DNA from: Lachnospiraceae bacterium
GTDB taxonomy: Bacteria; Bacillota; Clostridia; Lachnospirales; Lachnospiraceae
DNA length: 64,000 bases
Reading direction: 5' to 3'
NCBI GenBank assembly: GCA_015258095.1
Contig: JABZIV010000002.1
Coordinates: 21,961 to 85,960 of the forward strand
A program made the position numbers and the translations under genes. Positions 59,746 to 64,000 of this stretch are shown piece after piece. A model generated the notes under the pieces. That model was not told the DNA's origin. It searched no databases and worked only from the letters and a program-made list of their open reading frames with translations. Numbering within the stretch: position 1 is the first letter of the stretch; each line of letters opens with the position of its first letter.

Positions 59746-60297
59746 ATGCAGAACGCAGCAGAAAAAAAGCAATTTGACTGTATCGTGGTTGGCGGTGGAG
59801 CTTTTGGGCTCGCCGCCATTTCTGCTATGGCAGATCTCGGTATTACAAAGAGTATTTTATTGGAAAAAAAGAAACAGCTCGGCAGTGCATTGCAAAAAAG
59901 CGGGGAATCCATTCTCCTCTCCGGAAAAGCTTTTACCGGAGAGGGGCTTTTAAAGCAGTTCCACACTCTCCTCAAAATCTATGCCGTCCAATCCGCTGTC
60001 GGAAAGGAAGTGCTCTCCTTCACTTACCGGGAAAAAGAAGACTATCCCTACCAAGTAGAAGTGAAAAACACGGAGAGCGGTGCCGTTTCCTGTCTTTACG
60101 GGAAAATCCTGCTGCTTTCCTTCGCAAAAAAAGAAGCCCCCCTCTCTTCCGGAATGGCTCTTCCGAAAGAAAGGAAAGGCTCCTTATACCTTGCCGATCA
60201 AACCCAATCGATCCGAGAAGCTCTGGAAGCCGGCGGAAAAATCGGTCGGCAGATTGGAGAAAAGCTTCTCTCTCAAAAAAACAAATTCCATTCCTAA
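59746..60297 (+). CDS. Short FAD/NAD-binding flavoprotein (half of a thioredoxin-reductase-like enzyme)
   Basis: 183 aa. The N-terminus has a dinucleotide-binding motif (CIVVGGGAFGLAAISAMADL, about 11-30) followed by SILLEKKKQLGSALQ, as in thioredoxin-reductase-like proteins. The usual length is about 300; here the chain ends after the first domain, without a second Rossmann site and without a CxxC pair. The frame is intact with AGGACAG upstream of the ATG. It could be a truncated gene or a small flavin-binding protein; activity is unknown. Confidence 0.6.
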   Translation: MQNAAEKKQFDCIVVGGGAFGLAAISAMADLGITKSILLEKKKQLGSALQKSGESILLSGKAFTGEGLLKQFHTLLKIYAVQSAVGKEVLSFTYREKEDYPYQVEVKNTESGAVSCLYGKILLLSFAKKEAPLSSGMALPKERKGSLYLADQTQSIREALEAGGKIGRQIGEKLLSQKNKFHS

Positions 60298-60309
60298 ACG
60301 GAACGCCTC

Positions 60310-61725
60310 TTATTTTTCATTTTCCTTAGCCTTGTGGGCAAGCTCCCAAATCAGACTCTTTCCCTGTGAAATCTGTAAATCTACACCGGTTTCATTCGGT
60401 TCATCTTCTTCAAAGGTATAGTCCTTATCCGGTAAGATTGCGTTAAGAAGGATTCCTACCAAAGAACCGGTAGCCAGTCCGGAAAAGGCAATCTGTACGC
60501 CGAAGACATGGAAAACCAATGCACCGGCAGAGGAATAATTAATTCCGATGGAAAGAACCAGTATCATCGCGGCAACAATGATATTTCTACTCTTTGAGAA
60601 ATCCACCTTGGTCTCTACTACATTTCGAACACCGACTGCCGAAATCATTCCATAAAGCACCAGAGAAATACCGCCTATAATGGCACTCGGCATAACCTGA
60701 ATAATCGAAGAAAACTTCGGACAGAAGCTCAAAATCACGGCAAAAACAGCGGCAAGACGAATGACTCTCGGGTCATAAACCTTAGTAAGGCTCAAAACGC
60801 CCGTATTTTCTCCATACGTTGTATTGGCCGGTGCTCCGAAAAGAGAGGCAAGGGTAGTTGCAAGACCATCGCCGGTAAGGGTACGATGCAGCCCCGGGTC
60901 TTTCATGTAATTAATACCAACTGTGGAAGAAATAGCGGAAATGTCTCCGATATGCTCCATCATCGTGGCAAAAGAAATCGGAATAATGGTCAGGCAACTG
61001 CTGAATAGCAAAGCCGGATCCAAATTTCCGCTTGTAAATAAGGAAAATACCGTTCGATTATACTCTATCGGAAAACCGAACCAGTTAGACTCGGCAACCG
61101 GTGTGAAATCAATGAGACCCAGAACGGTTGCAAAGAGATACGACACGATGACTCCGAGAAGAATCGGAATAATCTTCACCATTCCTTTTCCGAAAATATT
61201 ACAGAAGATAACCACTACAATGGCAGTTAAGGCAAGTCCCCAATTGCTTTCGCAATTCTCTACCGCGGACTTCGACAGGTTTAAGCCAATCGCAATGATA
61301 ATCGGTCCGGTCACAACAGGGGGGAAGTAGCGCATAACCCTTTTCGCGCCAAAAGCCTGAAAGGCGAAAGCAAGAATAAGATACATGAGTCCGGCAAGCG
61401 CAACGCCGAAGCAAGCATAGAGGAGAAGCTCCGGTTCCTTATTCGGAGCGATACTCATATATCCTGCCAGAAAGGCGAAAGAAGAACCCAAAAATGCAGG
61501 TACCTTATTCTTAGAAATCAAATGAAACAGCAGTGTCCCAAGTCCTGCGAAAAGCAAGGTGTCCGAAATGGACAAACCGGTAAGTAAGGGTACCAGTACG
61601 GTTGCCCCGAACATGGCAAATAAGTGTTGAAATCCCAAAACGAAGAAGCGCCATCTTCCGAGAGATCTGGCATCATAAATTGCTTCTTCTCCAAATTTTT
61701 TCTTTGTATTCAATTGCTCTTCCAC
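60310..61725 (-). CDS. Uracil permease (NCS2 family)
   Basis: 471 aa, 14 membrane helices. NCS2 motifs: FQHLFAMFGATVLVPLLTGL, PPVVTGPIIIAIGLNL, the substrate Glu in FATMMEHIGDISAISS at about 265 and second Glu in GAPANTTYGENTGVLSLTKV at about 312. The UraA-type pattern favours uracil, driven by protons. The C-terminal tail is charged. GGAGGAG precedes the ATG. Its promoter is divergent from lysR. Confidence 0.88.
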   Translation of the reverse strand: MEEQLNTKKKFGEEAIYDARSLGRWRFFVLGFQHLFAMFGATVLVPLLTGLSISDTLLFAGLGTLLFHLISKNKVPAFLGSSFAFLAGYMSIAPNKEPELLLYACFGVALAGLMYLILAFAFQAFGAKRVMRYFPPVVTGPIIIAIGLNLSKSAVENCESNWGLALTAIVVVIFCNIFGKGMVKIIPILLGVIVSYLFATVLGLIDFTPVAESNWFGFPIEYNRTVFSLFTSGNLDPALLFSSCLTIIPISFATMMEHIGDISAISSTVGINYMKDPGLHRTLTGDGLATTLASLFGAPANTTYGENTGVLSLTKVYDPRVIRLAAVFAVILSFCPKFSSIIQVMPSAIIGGISLVLYGMISAVGVRNVVETKVDFSKSRNIIVAAMILVLSIGINYSSAGALVFHVFGVQIAFSGLATGSLVGILLNAILPDKDYTFEEDEPNETGVDLQISQGKSLIWELAHKAKENEK

Positions 61726-61790
61726 TATACTCCTCCTTCTTTCTACGCCGACAGTATCTTCCTCCTTGATTTGAAAAATTGCCGTTCCTT

Positions 61791-61819
61791 ATCTTACACT
61801 CTTCCATTTTCACTGTCAA
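61791..61819 (-). promoter_or_regulatory. Promoter of the uracil permease gene
   Basis: TTGACA (61814-61819), 17-bp spacer, TAAGAT (61791-61796) on the minus strand. It gives a leader of about 55 nt without a recognisable PyrR attenuator. The rest of 61726-62095 holds the divergent lysR promoter and an AT-rich tract. Confidence 0.7.
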
Positions 61820-62036
61820 AGGAAAGTCACTCCTCTTCCAAAACGAAAACGATTCCGCAGTGGACGGAAAGAAGAAAGAAAGGAGAAAGAAGGAAACTCA
61901 CTTATAAGTTTATGGAAGCGTTACTTTTCTATTCCTTAAAAGCATGATAAAATACACTTGACTCCTATACAAAATTATTATTTTTTAATTTTATTAGTAA
62001 TTTGCATGAATCAAAAATTTATTTTATACTTCTTTT

Positions 62037-62066
62037 TTAACAAATGGACGAACAGAAGTGTATAAT
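62037..62066 (+). promoter_or_regulatory. Promoter of lysR
   Basis: TTAACA (62037-62042), 18 bp, TATAAT (62061-62066), 30 bp before the lysR start codon. Confidence 0.65.
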
Positions 62067-62095
62067 AAGAAGATAATGCGTGGAGGTATGACATC

Positions 62096-62980
62096 ATGGA
62101 AATTAGACAGCTGCATTCTTTTATTAAAATCGTTGAGTTGCAAAGTTTCTCCAAAGCGGCAGAGGCTTTGGGTTACACCCAGGCCGCTGTCACCATCCAG
62201 ATTCGTCAACTGGAACTGGAATTTAACACCCGTTTTTTTGATCGAGTTGGGAGACATGTAGAGTTGACCCCGCCCGGAAAAAAGTTCCTTCTCTATGCAA
62301 ATGACATTTTACGAAAAGTAGACGACGTACACACTGTTTTAGGGACGACCGTTGTTCGGGACCATAAATTGCGGATCGGCACTTTGGAATCCTTATTGAA
62401 TTTCAAGCTGCCTCAGGTAATCACCTATTTCTACCGTCACTACCCTTCCATTTCGTTGGAAATTAAGTCCGGTACTCCCAAAGAATTAAATGATATGCTG
62501 GATCACAACCAGATTGATCTCGCATACTATATCGATCAGAAAGTATATGGGCAGAACTGGGAAAAAACACTGGAAGAACCGGAATCGGTCGTGTTTGTTG
62601 CGGCGAAAGACGCGGATTTACCGGAGAAGAGCGAGTATCTTCTCCCTGAACTCCTGAATCTTCCCTTCTTCTTAACCGAGCGCGACTCGAATTATCGTTT
62701 CGCATTGGAGCAGGAATTGGCGTCACAGCATCTGACTATCCGTCCGTTTTTCGAAACCAGAAATACCGATGTCATCATCGAACTGATTAAAGAGAATAAG
62801 GCCATTTCTTTCCTTCCGTACTATGCTGTACAGAAAGATCTGGAAGACGGTTCCCTGAAGAGACTGGAAGTGAAAGATTTTCATCTTACGATGTACCGCC
62901 AGTTGTTCTATCACAAAGATAAATGGATGACGGAAGAGATGAAGAAGTTTATCAGCTTAAGCGATCAATTGATGTTATAA
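62096..62980 (+). CDS. LysR-family transcriptional regulator
   Basis: 294 aa. Winged helix at 1-60 (EIRQLHSFIKIVELQSFSKA, AEALGYTQAAVTIQIRQLEL, RVGRHVELTPPGKKFL) and a periplasmic-binding-like effector domain (LRIGTLESLLNFKLPQVITY and on). It binds a small ligand to regulate nearby or divergent genes; the uracil permease across 370 bp is the obvious candidate. GGAGG precedes the ATG. Confidence 0.92.
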   Translation: MEIRQLHSFIKIVELQSFSKAAEALGYTQAAVTIQIRQLELEFNTRFFDRVGRHVELTPPGKKFLLYANDILRKVDDVHTVLGTTVVRDHKLRIGTLESLLNFKLPQVITYFYRHYPSISLEIKSGTPKELNDMLDHNQIDLAYYIDQKVYGQNWEKTLEEPESVVFVAAKDADLPEKSEYLLPELLNLPFFLTERDSNYRFALEQELASQHLTIRPFFETRNTDVIIELIKENKAISFLPYYAVQKDLEDGSLKRLEVKDFHLTMYRQLFYHKDKWMTEEMKKFISLSDQLML

Positions 62981-62997
62981 AAGAATGACAAGAGAAA

Positions 62998-63034
62998 AAA
63001 AGAGGCTACAGGCTTGTCCTGTGGCCTCTTTTTT
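62998..63034 (+). terminator. lysR terminator, adjacent to a group II intron
   Basis: GAGGC-T-ACAGG pairs with CCTGT-G-GCCTC (one mismatch) flanked by AAA/TTT and followed by TTTTTT. The group II intron sequence begins within a few bases of the T-run. Confidence 0.9.
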
Positions 63035-63035
63035 G

Positions 63036-63584
63036 GTTCGCGCGCCATGGGCGCGCTCTAACGGGTGAAAGTCCCGAGCATGCCTAGGCAACGAGGAAGT
63101 GTATAGCCAAACAGCAAGGGTGTCCATCGTGAGGTGGAATCTGAAGGAAGCTGTAGGCAAACCCTTGGTCCGACGAACAGAAATCACATATAAGGCTCTG
63201 AAATACGGATAAGTCTGCCAAAAGAGATGAAGTCCAAAAGTTGCCGGAAGTAAGAGTAGATGTGGCGGATAGATGAGGGGAAAGAGCGTGCACCTTAAGC
63301 GTGGAGGTCTCATAGAGGTTTCATTAGCCTAGTAACAACGAACTATGAGAAGTCAGCCGAGCCCATAGTAGTGAAGAAGTCTCCGTAATGGAGATGGAGC
63401 AAAGGGGCGAACAATCAATAAGTTCGAGTATGTCTCGTATTGTAGAGATGGCAACATCTGCCGTAACCAATCGGGGAAAAGATGGTCAAATCAAGCGAGA
63501 CGGAAAGGAAAGAACGCATGGACACAAGTAGTCTAATGGAGCAGATACTTTCAAGTGAAAACTTAAACGAAGCATATCTGCAAG
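63036..63584 (+). mobile_element. 5' part of a bacterial group II intron, cut by an IS element
   Basis: GCGCGCCATGGGCGCGC, AACGGGTGAAAGTCCCGA and the following GC-rich structured stretch are the domain I start common to many LtrA-encoding introns. The 5' end is placed at about 63036, right after the lysR terminator T-run; the exact base is uncertain. The intron ORF begins at 63518. Domains IV to VI and the rest of the ORF are not seen because the IS element begins at 63585. The gene-free stretch 63036-63517 is intron RNA. Confidence 0.85.
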
Positions 63585-63589
63585 TGTAG
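63518..63589 (+). pseudogene. ltrA: Group II intron maturase (LtrA), first 22-23 codons only
   Basis: The reading frame MDTSSLMEQILSSENLNEAY is the usual N-terminus of LtrA-type reverse transcriptase/maturases. It continues LQV and then stops at a TAG supplied by the inserted IS. GGAAAGGAAAG lies upstream of the ATG. The remainder of the gene, if present, lies beyond the IS and outside the window. Confidence 0.85.
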
Positions 63590-64000
63590 GTTTGTCAAAC
63601 ATATGTAACACCCCATCTAATAAATTCCTTTAGGATGGTACTGGGAGATTTCCACCCTAAAGGTCTCATGGGAAACTGGTTATAGTCCCTTCTATTGTAT
63701 ACCTGTAATTGCTTTGAAAAGTCATCAAAGGAATAGAAACTATGTGTGGCATAGAATCTTTCGTTGTCTTTTCGATGACTACGCTCGACTTTACCATTAT
63801 GTCGAGGAGTAAACGGTCGAATCAGCTTGTGATGAATTCCATACTGCATTAATCGTGCTTCAAACAAAGTAGGTTTGTCTCTGTGAGAAGTAAAGCGGTT
63901 GGTAAACTCTGTTCCGTTATCCGTCTGTACACATTCAATGCTCATTGGAAATGCTTTTAAAAGATGATCTAGAAATACAGCAGAAGAATAGGTGTTATGC
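63585..64000. mobile_element. IS element inserted in the group II intron, right end off window
   Basis: The left terminus is placed at TGTAGGTTTGTCAAAC, where LtrA homology ends abruptly, just 10 bp outside the transposase stop. The element continues past the window edge. The transposase matches the IS481/IS3-like DDE group, which often has TGT-starting inverted repeats. The other end and target duplication cannot be seen. Confidence 0.8.
63595..64000 (-). CDS. DDE transposase (IS481/IS3-like), C-terminal part
   Basis: The frame is open through the right edge; 134 codons are visible. TYSSAVFLDHLLKAF, then IECVQTDNGTEFTNRF with the second catalytic Asp, and HKLIRPFTPRHNGKVERSHR with the catalytic Glu, followed by YNRRDYNQFPMRPLGWKSP. 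The first catalytic Asp and DNA-binding domain lie outside. It cuts and joins IS ends. An internal Met at 63945 is not the true start. Confidence 0.85.
   Translation of the reverse strand, partial: HNTYSSAVFLDHLLKAFPMSIECVQTDNGTEFTNRFTSHRDKPTLFEARLMQYGIHHKLIRPFTPRHNGKVERSHRKDNERFYATHSFYSFDDFSKQLQVYNRRDYNQFPMRPLGWKSPSTILKEFIRWGVTYV

Noticed and set aside
61726..61790. PyrR-type attenuator before the uracil permease
   Set aside because: Looked for the anti-antiterminator motif and a terminator in the leader; neither was found.

Overview
The window is chromosomal DNA of a low-to-mid GC anaerobic Firmicute, most likely a Lachnospiraceae member. Reasons: clostridial small families (DUF1836, DUF4250, a DUF6472-like Cys protein, C_GCAxxG_C_C, QueT, AIR-synthase relatives), a water-forming NADH oxidase, a CIRCE-controlled clpB, and strong AGGAGG-type ribosome sites. 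The genus cannot be fixed from sequence alone; an Oribacterium-like relative is only a guess. No rRNA, tRNA or CRISPR was seen.

Layout. 1-5.7 kb (minus): lrp, aminotransferase, a GH13 protein that has lost its catalytic residues, glgB and an edge-cut lysozyme-like gene. 5.8-13.3 kb (minus): the ATP synthase operon atpB-E-F-(H+A)-G-D-C with delta and alpha fused in one ORF, followed by a 35-aa membrane peptide and a half-length AIR-synthase-like protein. 13.5-16.2 kb: membrane SH3 protein, a catalytically dead signal-peptidase homologue and its coiled-coil partner. 16.5-25.8 kb: DNA repair (xth), PHP phosphoesterase, rpiB, M20 peptidase, cell wall genes murA and murC, an XRE regulator, a YitT transporter, and queT behind a preQ1-like pseudoknot. 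26-30 kb: a cysteine-catabolism-like set (DAACS symporter, CyuA-like desulfidase, GntR regulator). 30-37 kb: pcrA, DUF1836/DUF4250/dtd, a lipoprotein, rarA, a glyoxalase-like gene and an AT-rich CAP-domain secreted protein.

38-43 kb: a TDT transporter with a redox-Cys protein, a 580-bp intergenic region with a promoter and terminator that look like a small RNA gene, and a large Cna_B surface adhesin with a decayed sorting motif. 42.5-52.7 kb: clpB with CIRCE, NADH oxidase divergent from a GH31 glucosidase, cysteine desulfurase, a polysaccharide deacetylase and RibU under an FMN riboswitch. 53-55.4 kb (plus): dCMP deaminase, nth, Cys-rich protein, trmL. 55.4-56.3 kb: an AT-rich three-gene overlapping module (DUF3791/DUF3990 type) that looks toxin-antitoxin-like. 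56.3-63 kb: ABC-F protein, thioesterase, maf, small proteins, uracil permease divergent from a LysR regulator. 63-64 kb: a group II intron sitting directly after the lysR terminator, its maturase ORF cut after about 22 codons by an IS element that runs off the right edge.

Themes: glycogen and alpha-glucan metabolism (glgB, GH13-like, GH31), peptidoglycan synthesis and remodelling, surface adhesion, redox/Fe-S handling, and RNA-level control (FMN riboswitch, preQ1-like element, candidate sRNA). The most unusual items are the AtpH-AtpA fusion, the two pseudoenzymes, the candidate sRNA with its upstream 11-bp repeats, and the three-gene DUF3990 module.
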